Origin: Prevotellaceae bacterium KH2P17
Lineage (GTDB): Bacteria > Bacteroidota > Bacteroidia > Bacteroidales > Bacteroidaceae
NCBI GenBank assembly: GCA_900199655.1
Contig: FZRE01000011.1
Span: 62,001 to 126,000 of the forward strand
Direction of reading: 5' to 3'
Length of the DNA stretch: 64,000 nt
Both the position numbers and the translations under genes were made by a program. This document shows, piece by piece, positions 1 through 8,750 of the stretch. Every line of letters starts with the position of its first letter. The stretch's first letter is position 1. The notes under the pieces are model-generated. The model was not told where the DNA came from and did no database searches. It was given only the letters and a program-made list of their open reading frames with translations.

Positions 1-580
1 CCTCGCCGTCCTGGAAGGGGGCGTCGATGCTCACGTGGTGGCCGTCGGCCATGAGGCTTTGGCCTATTTTCTCCTCGTCTATATTCGTGGCGTCCGACAG
101 TTCGGATACCGACGGATGTCTTTGGTTTTCCTGTTCGAACTTGTTAATCTCGTGGTTGATTTTGTTCAGCGAGCCAACCTGGTTCAGCGGCAGGCGCACA
201 ATGCGGCTCTGCTCTGCTATTGCTTGGAGAATACTCTGGCGAATCCACCACACTGCATACGAGATGAACTTGAAGCCGCGCGTCTCGTCAAACTTCTGCG
301 CAGCCTTTATCAAGCCTATGTTTCCTTCGTCTATCAAGTCTGTAAGCGTGAGTCCTTGGTGTTGGTATTGTTTGGCTACAGATACGACGAAACGCAGATT
401 GGCCGTAACGAGCTTGTCCTTGGCCCGTTCACCCTCCGGACCGCCTTTCTTGATCTTTTGAGCTAATTCTATCTCTTCATCAATCGAAATGAGCGGAGCA
501 CGTCCAATTTCCACGAGGTACTTGTCCAGCGCCTCGCTCGAACGGTTGGTAATACTTTTTTGGATTTTTAATTGTCTCAT
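1..580 (-). CDS. rpoD: RNA polymerase primary sigma factor RpoD (partial, 3' end outside window)
   Basis: Primary sigma factor; with core RNA polymerase it recognises housekeeping promoters. The leftward frame begins with ATG at 578-580 ([14 protein letters not shown]) and stays open to the window edge, giving 193 residues. The short N-terminus without region 1.1 is typical of the Bacteroidetes primary sigma factor. Region 1.2 spans about residues 15-45 ([11 protein letters not shown]). Region 2 follows: [13 protein letters not shown] at 81-93 (core binding) and [10 protein letters not shown] at 108-117 (-10 recognition/melting). Region 3 starts near residue 135 ([12 protein letters not shown]). 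Region 4 lies outside the window. A -7 box sits about 70 bp upstream. The family assignment is firm. Confidence 0.97.
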   Translation of the reverse strand, partial: MRQLKIQKSITNRSSEALDKYLVEIGRAPLISIDEEIELAQKIKKGGPEGERAKDKLVTANLRFVVSVAKQYQHQGLTLTDLIDEGNIGLIKAAQKFDETRGFKFISYAVWWIRQSILQAIAEQSRIVRLPLNQVGSLNKINHEINKFEQENQRHPSVSELSDATNIDEEKIGQSLMADGHHVSIDAPFQDGE

Positions 581-649
581 CTTATCTACCTTAACTTTCT
601 AATTTCCTGATAATCAGTTGCTTAAATGAAACGCAGCCGTAAAACTCTG

Positions 650-657
650 CAAAGTTA
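650..657 (-). promoter_or_regulatory. rpoD promoter -7 box
   Basis: On the minus strand this reads TAACTTTG, a perfect match to the Bacteroidetes -7 consensus TANNTTTG, about 70 bp upstream of the rpoD ATG. I do not see a clean TTG -33 element at the usual distance. Confidence 0.6.
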
Positions 658-950
658 CAAAAAATATTGCAAAGTTGTGTCATTGCGGGCGATTATTTTG
701 TTATAAAAATACTTAAAACGCAGCCACCGGGACCCCGTGCCGTCATCACCGCCTGTTTGACAGGGCCGTAGGAGCGGTAGTTTCCGATAAATCTGCCATC
801 ATGTTTGCGTGCTGATACGCATCAGTTTTGTAAAGAAACAGTCAGCTGAGTCCGCCTGGTGTGGTGTGCCGCAGGTGCAGGTTCGGGTAAAAAGGCAGTC
901 CATGCGGGTACCGGAACACATTGCTCCGAGGCGCAAAAGATATCCTTCGG

Positions 951-1020
951 GAACTTTCGACAAGTGTCGCACATGAATTCGACACTTGTCACACAATCGT
1001 GCGACACTTGTCGAAAGTTC
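951..1020. repeat. 70-bp triple-palindrome dyad element, copy 1
   Basis: GAACTTTC and GAAAGTTC ends enclose three GACANNTGTC palindromes at element positions 9-18, 31-40 and 53-62 (centres 22 bp apart). In this copy the inverted repeat extends outward to a perfect 28-bp arm pair, 945-972 and 999-1026. It lies between the divergent genes rpoD and rmuC. Central dinucleotides of the three units are AG, CT, CT. Confidence 0.9.
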
Positions 1021-1258
1021 CCGAAGAATACTGATGGAATTGCCGAAGCATCTGTATGTCACTCACCGTACATACCTTCAGAAGCCCTTACTTTCATTTA
1101 TTTTAAACTAATACTTCAATATTAGTGTTTAAATATTTGGTTTAATGTATTTTATATATTTGTATTTATCTGTCTGTTATATTATTGGGAAGTGCCGGAT
1201 TTGTCAATTTTCCTAATCGGGAAAAGCTTCTGGGAAGAAGAAATGTTTCACTAATTGG

Positions 1259-1290
1259 TTTGCTCAATCCACGGATTATTTCTATATTTG
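1259..1290 (+). promoter_or_regulatory. rmuC promoter
   Basis: TTTG (1259-1262), 20-bp spacer, TATATTTG (1283-1290), matching the Bacteroidetes -33/-7 consensus. The rmuC ATG follows 24 bp after the -7 box. Confidence 0.75.
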
Positions 1291-1313
1291 CATAATTTTA
1301 AAAACTTACACCG

Positions 1314-2747
1314 ATGGAAATTGTATTGGCCGTTATAGCATTGGTGGCAGGCATCGTTATTGGTTATCTGCTCGCCCGCAGCAAGAGTGGCGAGCAGGTA
1401 GGGAGCGTTGCCGCCCAGCGCGATGTGCTGCAAAGTAAATTGGACGGACTGCAGGAGCAGTTGAAAGAGACAAGAGACAAGGCTGCGCAGGATTTGCTGA
1501 ATGCTCGCGGGCAGGCAGCTGATGCGCAGCACGAGCTGAAAAACGACTACGAGCAGCAGCTGGCCAAGGCCGAGACGCTGCGGGAAAAACAGCTGGCAGA
1601 GATGAAGGATAGTTACGAAAAGCAGCTTGCCGCCATCAAAGAGCAGCACCGGGAGCAGATGCTGCAGCAATCGGCCCTTATCAAGGAGCAGATAAAAACC
1701 TCGTCGGAAGAAATTCTGAAACAGCGTTCGGATGAATTGTCGGCCACTAATCGCGAGCAGTTGTCGGCTATTTTGAACCCTTTGCACGAGAACTTAAAGC
1801 AAATGAAGGAAGCCGTTGAGAAAAGCGACCGCCAGCAAACCACGACCATGGAGCGCCTGGATGCCTCTATCAAGGAAAACCTGCGGCAGGCACAGGAGGT
1901 TGGCGAACGAGCTGACAAGCTGGCCAAGGCCCTGACGGGCGAGAACAAGACGCAAGGCAGCTTCGGTGAATTCAATCTCCGAGAGAAGCTCTTGGCTATG
2001 GGGCTGGAAGAAGGCGTACAGTTTGAGGAGCAGGTTACGCTGAAGGACAATCAGGAAAACATCGTTCGCGAAGAGGAGAGGGGCAAGGCCATGATACCTG
2101 ACGTGGTGCTTCACTTCCCCGATAACCGTGATGTGGTTATCGACTCCAAGGTTTCGCTCACGGCCTATGCCGACTATTACAACGCCGATACCGACGAACA
2201 GCGTGAACAGGCCTTAAAACGCCACATTGCATCTGTGCGCAGCCACGTGAAGGAATTGGCCCGGAAGAATTACAGCAACTATATACGCGACGGGCATCAG
2301 AAACTCGATTTCGTGTTTATGTACGTGTATCCGGAGAGTGCCTTGCAGCTGGCCTTGAGCAATGACCCACGCCTGTGGAAGGACGCTTACCAGGAAGGAG
2401 TCGTCATATCGGGCAGTCAGAACCTGTACATGATGCTGCGGGTGCTGGCGCTGACGTGGAAGCAGGTGCGCCAGGTGGAGAACCAGCAGAACATTATCGA
2501 TGCGGCCAACATGATAGTAGACCGCGTTCAGGTGTTTTATGAGCGGTTTCTGAATGTGGATGAGCAACTTCGCAAAACCACCGATGCCTTCGAAGACATG
2601 AAGCATTCGACTGCCTCAAACGGCAAGAGTATCATCACGGCAGCCAACAAACTCATCAAGTACGGCGCTCAACAGAACCCCAAACGCAAGCGGAAACTGC
2701 CCGATGTGGAGGATGAGGCCCAAGAGGAAATAGAAGACAAGCAATAG
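1314..2747 (+). CDS. rmuC: DNA recombination protein RmuC
   Basis: RmuC family protein, a membrane-anchored putative nuclease-fold factor that limits rearrangements at inverted repeats; its biochemical activity is not well established. Residues 3-20 form one transmembrane segment. Residues 25-190 are a Gln/Glu/Lys-rich coiled coil. The conserved RmuC domain follows (about 200-440), including GSFGEFNLREKLL, IPDVVLHFPD and VIDSKVSL, which resemble a PD-(D/E)XK core. The tail is highly charged. At 477 aa it has the normal family length. It stands alone with its own promoter. A repeat-stabilising protein beside a strong dyad element is worth noting, but is probably coincidence. Confidence 0.93.
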   Translation: MEIVLAVIALVAGIVIGYLLARSKSGEQVGSVAAQRDVLQSKLDGLQEQLKETRDKAAQDLLNARGQAADAQHELKNDYEQQLAKAETLREKQLAEMKDSYEKQLAAIKEQHREQMLQQSALIKEQIKTSSEEILKQRSDELSATNREQLSAILNPLHENLKQMKEAVEKSDRQQTTTMERLDASIKENLRQAQEVGERADKLAKALTGENKTQGSFGEFNLREKLLAMGLEEGVQFEEQVTLKDNQENIVREEERGKAMIPDVVLHFPDNRDVVIDSKVSLTAYADYYNADTDEQREQALKRHIASVRSHVKELARKNYSNYIRDGHQKLDFVFMYVYPESALQLALSNDPRLWKDAYQEGVVISGSQNLYMMLRVLALTWKQVRQVENQQNIIDAANMIVDRVQVFYERFLNVDEQLRKTTDAFEDMKHSTASNGKSIITAANKLIKYGAQQNPKRKRKLPDVEDEAQEEIEDKQ

Positions 2748-2801
2748 TTGGCGGGCTCCGGAGCAAGATGTTGCAGCGCGGGTTGTTTTGTTCGGAAATA
2801 C

Positions 2802-2819
2802 AAGCCTGTAAAGGCTTTT
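2802..2819 (+). terminator. Weak terminator-like hairpin after rmuC
   Basis: AAGCCT (2802-2807) pairs with AGGCTT (2812-2817) and is followed by only a few T residues. The stem is six base pairs, so this is a weak candidate. Confidence 0.3.
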
Positions 2820-2859
2820 GTCCGGCCCGGCTGCCCATATCTTAAAAAAACGTATATTA

Positions 2860-2891
2860 TTTGTTGAGTTTAGACTTTTTTAGTATCTTTG
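2860..2891 (+). promoter_or_regulatory. ileS promoter
   Basis: TTTG (2860-2863), 20-bp spacer, TATCTTTG (2884-2891): a full consensus match. The transcript would carry a leader of about 120 nt before ileS. I do not recognise a T-box or other known riboswitch in that leader. Confidence 0.75.
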
Positions 2892-3020
2892 CACGCTATA
2901 ATAAAGAGGTGGTTTCCCTGCCTTTCAGGCTGCCTGCAATGCTGCCAAGCGAAACGGGTCTGATGAGTGGGGATGCCTGCATTGAATTATGTAACCATAT
3001 AGAAATAAGATAAACGAATT

Positions 3021-6000
3021 ATGAAGGCTAAGAAATTTGCCGAACACAATGGTTTGAACCTGACCGAAACAAACAAAGAAGTATTAGCAGAGTGGGAGAA
3101 GAACGGCGTTTTCCATCGTAGCATTGACGAGCGAGAGGGAAATCCGCAGTATATATTCTTCGAAGGACCTCCCTCTGCCAATGGCCATCCGGGCATTCAC
3201 CACGTTCTGGCCCGCAGCATCAAGGATACATTCAACCGATATAAAACCATGAAGGGCTTCCAGGTAAAGCGTAAAGCTGGCTGGGATACCCATGGACTTC
3301 CCGTTGAACTGAGCGTAGAGAAAGAGCTTGGTATCACCAAAAAGGATATAGACAACAAAGCATCAGAGAAGTATATCTCGGTTGAGGACTACAACCGCAA
3401 GTGCAGGGAGAACGTAATGATGTACACGCAGGAATGGCGCCAGCTGACAGAAGAGATGGGCTATTTCGTCGATTTGGACAATCCCTACATCACTTACGAC
3501 AACAAGTACATAGAAACAATCTGGTGGCTGCTCAAGCAGATTTACAACAAGGGGCTGCTCTACAAAGGCTATACCATCCAGCCTTACTCGCCGGCAGCAG
3601 GTACGGGCTTGTCGAGTCATGAGCTGAACCAGCCCGGATGTTATCGCGACGTAAAGGATACTACCGTTACGGCGCAGTTCCTGATAACCGACCCAAAGGC
3701 AGAGTGGATGCAATGGGGCAAGCCCTATTTTGTGGCATGGACCACGACGCCTTGGACTTTGCCCTCTAACGTGGCGCTGTGCGTGGGGCCAAAGATTGAC
3801 TATGTAGCCGTACAGACTTATAACGGCTACGATGCAGAGCCCATTACCATCATCATGGCAGAGGCTCGCGTAAACGCATATCTGAAACCCGAAGGCGAAA
3901 TAACTGACGGGGGAGAACTGCCCGAGTACCAGCATGGCGACAAATATGTTCCTTATAAGATTGTAGGACATTACAAGGGGACCGACCTCGTAGGCCTCCA
4001 CTACCGGCAGCTCATGCCCTGGGTTAAGCCTACAGAGAAAACGGGCGAGTACGCTCCCGGGTTTGTGAACGACTATGCAGCACAGCATCCCGACAAGGTT
4101 TTTGTGGGTGAAGACGGCCGCGACTCGTTTGTCGAAATGAGCGAGGAGGCTTTCCGCGTCATTGCAGGCGACTATGTAACGACCGAAGACGGTACGGGCA
4201 TTGTGCATATTGCCCCTACGTTTGGTGCCGATGATGCCAAAGTAGCCAAGGATGCCAACGTTCCTGGTCTTTATCTGATATCAAAGAAGGGCGAAACCCG
4301 CCCCATGGTAGACTTGCAGGGCAAGTACTATGTGATGGACGAGCTGGACAGCAACTTCCTTGAAAAGAGCGTAGATGCGAAATCTTATGGTCATCATGCC
4401 GGCGATTACGTGAAAAATGCTTATGCGCCCGAATTTAACCAGAACGGTGTCTGGGACAAGAAAGCCTCCGACAAGGCAGAAGACCTGAACATCGTGCTGT
4501 GCATGGAGATGAAGCAGGAGGGCACGGCATTCCGCATAGAGAAGCATGTGCACAACTATCCGCATTGCTGGCGTACCGACAAGCCTATTCTCTATTATCC
4601 GCTCGACAGCTGGTTCATCAAGGATACAGCCTGCAAGGAGCGCATGGTTGAGCTTAACAAGACCATCAACTGGCAACCCGAGTCGACAGGAACAGGCCGT
4701 TTCGGCAACTGGCTCGAGAACCTCAACGACTGGAACCTTTCCCGTTCCCGTTTCTGGGGGACACCACTCCCCATCTGGCGCGACGACAATCGTAATGAGA
4801 AATGTATAGGCAGCGTAGAGGAACTCTATCAGGAGATAGAGAAAGCCGTGTCGGCAGGTGTCATGAATAACAATCCGCTGAAGGATGCCGGTTTCGTGAT
4901 AGGAGATTATTCCAAAGAGAACTATGACAAGATAGACCTCCATCGCCCGTATATAGATTATATCGTACTGGTTAATGACGAAGGTAAGCCAATGTACAGG
5001 GAAGCAGATTTGATTGACGTGTGGTTCGATTCGGGCTCTATGCCTTATGCGCAGCTCCATTATCCGTTTGAAGGCGAAATCAATGCCGAGGCATTGAAGG
5101 CTACGGGTAAGAGCGAAGCCGCATACCGCGATGAGCTGGTTCACAGTTCGTATGAGGGCACCCCGGTTCCTCCTGCATTCTTCCCGGCCGACTTCATCAA
5201 CGAGGGAGTAGACCAGACGCGTGGCTGGTTCTTCACACTCCACGCCATTGCCACCATGGTATTTGACTCGGTAGCCTTTAAGAATGTGATTTCTTCGGGG
5301 CTTGTGCTTGATGCCAAGGGCAATAAAATGAGCAAGCACGTGGGCAATGTGGTCAATCCGTTTGAGATGATAGATAAATATGGTGCCGATGCTGTTCGCT
5401 TCTACATGATGACCAACAGCGAGCCGTGGGATAATCTCAAATTCGATCCGGAAGGAGTGGATGAGGTTCGGCGCAAATTCTTCGGCACCTTGTATAATAC
5501 ATACAGCTTCTTTGCCCTCTATGCCAATGTTGACGGCTACGAGCCAACCAAGGAGACCACTCCTATGTCTGGTGCTTTGGAGATTGACCGTTGGATAGTG
5601 TCGAAGCTCAACTCGCTTATCAAAGACGTTGAACGTGAGCTTGACGGCTATGACCCCACCCGTGCTGGCCGACTGATAGATAACTTCGTTAACGAGGATC
5701 TCAGCAACTGGTATGTACGTTTGAACCGTAAGCGCTTCTGGGGCAAAGAGATGAGCGATGATAAGCTCATGGCTTACAATACGCTCTACCAATGTTTGAT
5801 GACCGTCAGCAAGTTGTTGGCTCCGTTTGCACCATTCTATGCCGACCAGTTATATCATGACCTGGGCGGCGAGAAGGCAAGTGTGCATTTGGATTATTAT
5901 CCCGTTGCCGATGAAAATCTGATAGACAAAGAGCTTGAGGCGCGTATGGATATGGCGCAGAAGATAACGAGCATGACGCTGGCTCTCCGCCGGAAAGTCA

Positions 6001-6662
6001 ACATCAAGGTGCGCCAGCCGCTGCAGCAAATCATGATTCCGGCAACCGATGAGGAACAGAAGAAACACATTGAAGCTGTAAAAGACTTGATAAAGAACGA
6101 AGTCAATGTCAAAGAACTGAACTTTGTGGAAGGCCAAGGTGTGCTTGTGAAGAAAGTAAAGTGCAACTTTCGCGTGATGGGCAAGAAGTATGGCAAGCTG
6201 ATGAAAGCTGTTGCTGCCAGAATGGATGCCTTGAGCCAAGAGGAAATTGCTTTGCTGGAAACTACCGGCAGCTACTCAATGGAGCTCGAAGGACAGGCGA
6301 TTACGATTGATGCCGCCGATGTTGAGATTATCAGCGAGGATATTCCCGGGTGGCTTGTAAGTAACGAAGGCAACCTGACAGTGGCTTTGGAAGTGGAACT
6401 CACCGATGATTTAAGGAACGAAGGTATGGCCCGCGAACTTATCAACCGTATTCAGAACCTTCGCAAGGAGGCAGGCTTTGAAATCACCGACCGTATTCGG
6501 GTAATGGTAGCACCACAGGCACAGACGGATGCGGCCATCAGTTCCTACGGAGAGTATATCAAGAGCCAGACGCTTGCAGACACGCTTACCGTTGAAGCTA
6601 ACGATGGCAACGAGGTTGAGTTTGATGATTTCAAGCTGAATATATTCGTGGCCAAGGATTGA
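3021..6662 (+). CDS. ileS: Isoleucyl-tRNA synthetase
   Basis: Class I cytoplasmic synthetase that charges tRNA-Ile and edits misactivated valine. The HIGH-type signature lies in PPSANGHPGIHH (residues 50-61). The KMSKS loop appears as KMSKH near residue 769. The CP1 editing domain lies between them (TTTPWTLPSNVAL near 240), and the C-terminal half holds the anticodon-binding domain. At 1213 aa it is far longer than E. coli IleRS (938 aa) and lacks an obvious C-terminal zinc cluster, consistent with the eukaryote-like IleRS type. It heads a group with the DksA-like gene, lspA and the DUF4296 gene, and has its own promoter with a leader of about 120 nt. Confidence 0.98.
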   Translation: MKAKKFAEHNGLNLTETNKEVLAEWEKNGVFHRSIDEREGNPQYIFFEGPPSANGHPGIHHVLARSIKDTFNRYKTMKGFQVKRKAGWDTHGLPVELSVEKELGITKKDIDNKASEKYISVEDYNRKCRENVMMYTQEWRQLTEEMGYFVDLDNPYITYDNKYIETIWWLLKQIYNKGLLYKGYTIQPYSPAAGTGLSSHELNQPGCYRDVKDTTVTAQFLITDPKAEWMQWGKPYFVAWTTTPWTLPSNVALCVGPKIDYVAVQTYNGYDAEPITIIMAEARVNAYLKPEGEITDGGELPEYQHGDKYVPYKIVGHYKGTDLVGLHYRQLMPWVKPTEKTGEYAPGFVNDYAAQHPDKVFVGEDGRDSFVEMSEEAFRVIAGDYVTTEDGTGIVHIAPTFGADDAKVAKDANVPGLYLISKKGETRPMVDLQGKYYVMDELDSNFLEKSVDAKSYGHHAGDYVKNAYAPEFNQNGVWDKKASDKAEDLNIVLCMEMKQEGTAFRIEKHVHNYPHCWRTDKPILYYPLDSWFIKDTACKERMVELNKTINWQPESTGTGRFGNWLENLNDWNLSRSRFWGTPLPIWRDDNRNEKCIGSVEELYQEIEKAVSAGVMNNNPLKDAGFVIGDYSKENYDKIDLHRPYIDYIVLVNDEGKPMYREADLIDVWFDSGSMPYAQLHYPFEGEINAEALKATGKSEAAYRDELVHSSYEGTPVPPAFFPADFINEGVDQTRGWFFTLHAIATMVFDSVAFKNVISSGLVLDAKGNKMSKHVGNVVNPFEMIDKYGADAVRFYMMTNSEPWDNLKFDPEGVDEVRRKFFGTLYNTYSFFALYANVDGYEPTKETTPMSGALEIDRWIVSKLNSLIKDVERELDGYDPTRAGRLIDNFVNEDLSNWYVRLNRKRFWGKEMSDDKLMAYNTLYQCLMTVSKLLAPFAPFYADQLYHDLGGEKASVHLDYYPVADENLIDKELEARMDMAQKITSMTLALRRKVNIKVRQPLQQIMIPATDEEQKKHIEAVKDLIKNEVNVKELNFVEGQGVLVKKVKCNFRVMGKKYGKLMKAVAARMDALSQEEIALLETTGSYSMELEGQAITIDAADVEIISEDIPGWLVSNEGNLTVALEVELTDDLRNEGMARELINRIQNLRKEAGFEITDRIRVMVAPQAQTDAAISSYGEYIKSQTLADTLTVEANDGNEVEFDDFKLNIFVAKD

Positions 6663-6689
6663 TCAATTACTTAAACACAATAGATATTG

Positions 6690-7070
6690 ATGGAAAAGAA
6701 GACACGCTATAGCGATGAAGAGCTGGATGAGTTTCGCGCTATCATAGAAGAAAAGTTGGTGTTGGCCCGCCGCAGTTACAAAGAACTGATGGATCAGCTG
6801 ATGCATAACAACTCTAACGACGTTGTTGACACTTCGCCCACCTACAAGGCTTTGGAGGAGGGCAGCGATGCCCAGACCAAGGAAGAACTTGTTACCATGG
6901 CCCAGCGTCAGCAGAAGTTTATCCAAGGACTTGAGGCTGCGCTGCTGCGAATACAGAACAAGACCTACGGCATTGACCGTATAACGGGTGAGTTAATACC
7001 CAAGGAGCGTCTGCGGGCAGTGCCGCATGCAACCTTGAGCGTGGCGTCCAAGAATGCACGCAAGAAGTAG
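6690..7070 (+). CDS. TraR/DksA-family protein without zinc cysteines
   Basis: DksA/TraR-like regulator of 126 aa. DksA family members bind the RNA polymerase secondary channel and modulate initiation. An N-terminal coiled coil (about 5-70) is followed by the family signature YGIDRITGELIPKERL. The usual Cys4 zinc finger is missing: the position that is normally Cys in YGIC is Asp, and no other cysteines occur. I chose ATG at 6690; an in-frame TTG lies immediately before it. It lies 27 bp after ileS and 3 bp before lspA, so it is probably cotranscribed with both. The family is clear; its action on polymerase is inferred. Confidence 0.9.
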   Translation: MEKKTRYSDEELDEFRAIIEEKLVLARRSYKELMDQLMHNNSNDVVDTSPTYKALEEGSDAQTKEELVTMAQRQQKFIQGLEAALLRIQNKTYGIDRITGELIPKERLRAVPHATLSVASKNARKK

Positions 7071-7073
7071 AAG

Positions 7074-7739
7074 ATGAAGAAATCTATAAGAATATTGTCG
7101 GACGGACGTCTGTCGGTTCTCCTTATAGTGGCAATCCTGATAATCGATCAGATTATCAAGATTGCCGTTAAAAGCAACATGTACTTGGGTGAATCTATCC
7201 ACGTAACCGATTGGTTTTACATAGACTTTATTGAGAACAGTGGTATGGCGTACGGAATGACCTTTGTTAACAAGCTCTTCTTGAGTATTGTCCGCCTCGC
7301 GGCAATATGTGTGATAGGCTGGTACATTCACAAACAGGTCAAATCTCATGCCCGTACCCGTTACATTGTGCTGTTGTCAATGGTCTTGGCAGGTGCTGCC
7401 GGCAATATGTTCGACTCTATTTTTTATGGTTTAACCTTTTCGGCATCCACTCCGTACAGCGTGGCCACAGTCGTTCCTTTTGGCGAAGGATACGCCGGTT
7501 TCCTTACCGGAAAGGTTGTAGACATGTTCTATTTTCCGTTGATAGTGACTACCTGGCCCGATTGGGTGCCAATATGGGGCGGACAGGACTTCATCTTCTT
7601 TTCTCCTATCTTTAATTTTGCTGATGCCTGTATCAGTGTGGGTATGGTATTGCTGCTTATTTTCTGTCGAAAAGATCTGGAAACAATCAGTTTCAAAAAA
7701 TCGACATCAGAGCAACGCAATGACGCGGAGGAGAAATGA
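7074..7739 (+). CDS. lspA: Lipoprotein signal peptidase (signal peptidase II)
   Basis: Inner-membrane aspartyl protease that removes signal peptides from diacylglyceryl-modified prolipoproteins. The catalytic aspartates lie in AGNMFDS and FNFADA, the expected AGN..D and FN.AD motifs. NSGMAYG near residue 60 is also a family signature. At 221 aa it is longer than E. coli LspA (164 aa) because of an insertion between the two Asp motifs, as is usual in this phylum. Its stop overlaps the start of the downstream lipoprotein gene by 4 bp (ATGA), so enzyme and a probable substrate are translationally coupled. Confidence 0.97.
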   Translation: MKKSIRILSDGRLSVLLIVAILIIDQIIKIAVKSNMYLGESIHVTDWFYIDFIENSGMAYGMTFVNKLFLSIVRLAAICVIGWYIHKQVKSHARTRYIVLLSMVLAGAAGNMFDSIFYGLTFSASTPYSVATVVPFGEGYAGFLTGKVVDMFYFPLIVTTWPDWVPIWGGQDFIFFSPIFNFADACISVGMVLLLIFCRKDLETISFKKSTSEQRNDAEEK

Positions 7740-8728
7740 ACAAACCAAAGGCTTTTATTCATCTGCTGCTTGTCTTGGCAGTATCAGCCATCGTGTTTAC
7801 ATCCTGTAAGCCGACAGTACCTGATGAATACCTGCAACCAGGCGAGCTGGAAGATGTGCTGTACGATTATCACATTGCTCTTGCCATGTCTAACTCCACA
7901 GCTGTACAGAATGCGAATCAGCAGACTTATATTGCTGGAGTGTTGAAGAAGCATGGCATCACACAGCAGGAGTTCGACGAATCCATGCAATACTACAGCC
8001 GCCATACCGACAGATTATATAAGATTTACAACAGCCTGACAGAGCGACTGCAGGACGAAGCCGAATCAATGGGTGCCTCGGCATCCGATTTAAACAAGTA
8101 TGGCGTTTTGTCGGCATCAGGCGATACGGCCAATATCTGGACCGGTGCCCGTTCCATGGTTTTACTTACAAAGGCACCGTTCAACCAGTCGGGCTTCACG
8201 ATTAAAGGCGATACGGCTTTCCACAAGGGCGATGCGTTGATGATGAACTTCGATGCCGACTTTATCTATCAGAACGGTGCGCGCGATGGCATTGCCGTGC
8301 TGGCCATGACACTTTCCAACGACAGCGTAGCGTCAACTAACATCCGCCTGACTTCGACTAACCATTACTCCGTTCGGTTGAATGACTTCGGCCGTATAGG
8401 AATAAAGAACATAAAAGGCTTCTTCTTGCTGAATAAAGGGCAGTCGGCCGACATAACGACGTCTACCTTGCAGCTGATGTTCGTCAGCAATATTCAGTTG
8501 GTAAGGATGCACGAGTCAAAGGAAGAGGCCGCCCGCAGGGATTCACTGAACAGAATAGAGGAAACCCGAGCCAATCAGCAGGCTCCAGTTTCTGCCGATA
8601 CGCGGAATGAGGGAATGGCACGCCGTCCGGCGTCTTCCGTAAGAGCACGGCCGGTTCCCCCGGTTGCCGAAATCTCTGCCCCGGAAAGAAAGTCTCTGCC
8701 TGCTCCGCGCAGGAGTCTGGTAAAGTGA
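7736..8728 (+). CDS. DUF4296 domain lipoprotein
   Basis: Predicted lipoprotein of 330 aa and unknown function. A hydrophobic signal (residues 6-22) ends in lipobox FTSC with Cys24. The DUF4296 domain follows (about 28-120; PDEYLQPGELEDVLYDYHIALAM). A middle region with several beta-rich stretches precedes a Pro/Arg/Ala-rich low-complexity tail from about 265. It overlaps lspA by 4 bp, a gene order I recall as common in Bacteroidetes. The protein is probably lipidated and sorted to the outer membrane; there is no evidence for its activity. Confidence 0.88.
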   Translation: MNKPKAFIHLLLVLAVSAIVFTSCKPTVPDEYLQPGELEDVLYDYHIALAMSNSTAVQNANQQTYIAGVLKKHGITQQEFDESMQYYSRHTDRLYKIYNSLTERLQDEAESMGASASDLNKYGVLSASGDTANIWTGARSMVLLTKAPFNQSGFTIKGDTAFHKGDALMMNFDADFIYQNGARDGIAVLAMTLSNDSVASTNIRLTSTNHYSVRLNDFGRIGIKNIKGFFLLNKGQSADITTSTLQLMFVSNIQLVRMHESKEEAARRDSLNRIEETRANQQAPVSADTRNEGMARRPASSVRARPVPPVAEISAPERKSLPAPRRSLVK

Positions 8729-8750
8729 GTACAACTTAAACGTAACAGCA

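Larger units (their letters stand above)
581..1313. other. Divergent intergenic region rpoD/rmuC (733 bp)
   Basis: Holds the rpoD -7 box, one 70-bp dyad element (951-1020), an AT-rich stretch (about 1090-1200) and the rmuC promoter (1259-1290). Short frames crossing the dyad element arise from its palindromic sequence and are not genes. Nothing recognisable lies in 700-940. Confidence 0.7.

Noticed and set aside
951..1020. CRISPR-like array
   Set aside because: The repeated 10-bp units are palindromic, only three per element, with 12-bp recurrent linkers rather than unique spacers, and no cas genes are present.
859..1125. Open frames of 60-90 codons crossing the 70-bp dyad elements (here, and likewise at 12392-12895, 36893-37262, 52094-52376, 58362-58662)
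   Set aside because: They share peptide fragments such as CDTCRKFP only because the DNA repeat is shared. They lie on both strands of each palindrome and have no promoter or independent coding signal.
2892..3020. T-box or other riboswitch in the ileS leader
   Set aside because: No T-box core sequence, specifier hairpin or terminator/antiterminator pair can be recognised in the 120-nt leader.
4281..5792. Long antisense frame (about 500 codons) opposite ileS
   Set aside because: Lies entirely within a confidently identified gene; a product of codon bias on the opposite strand. Similar long shadows opposite rho, rpsA, tamB and recN were left out.
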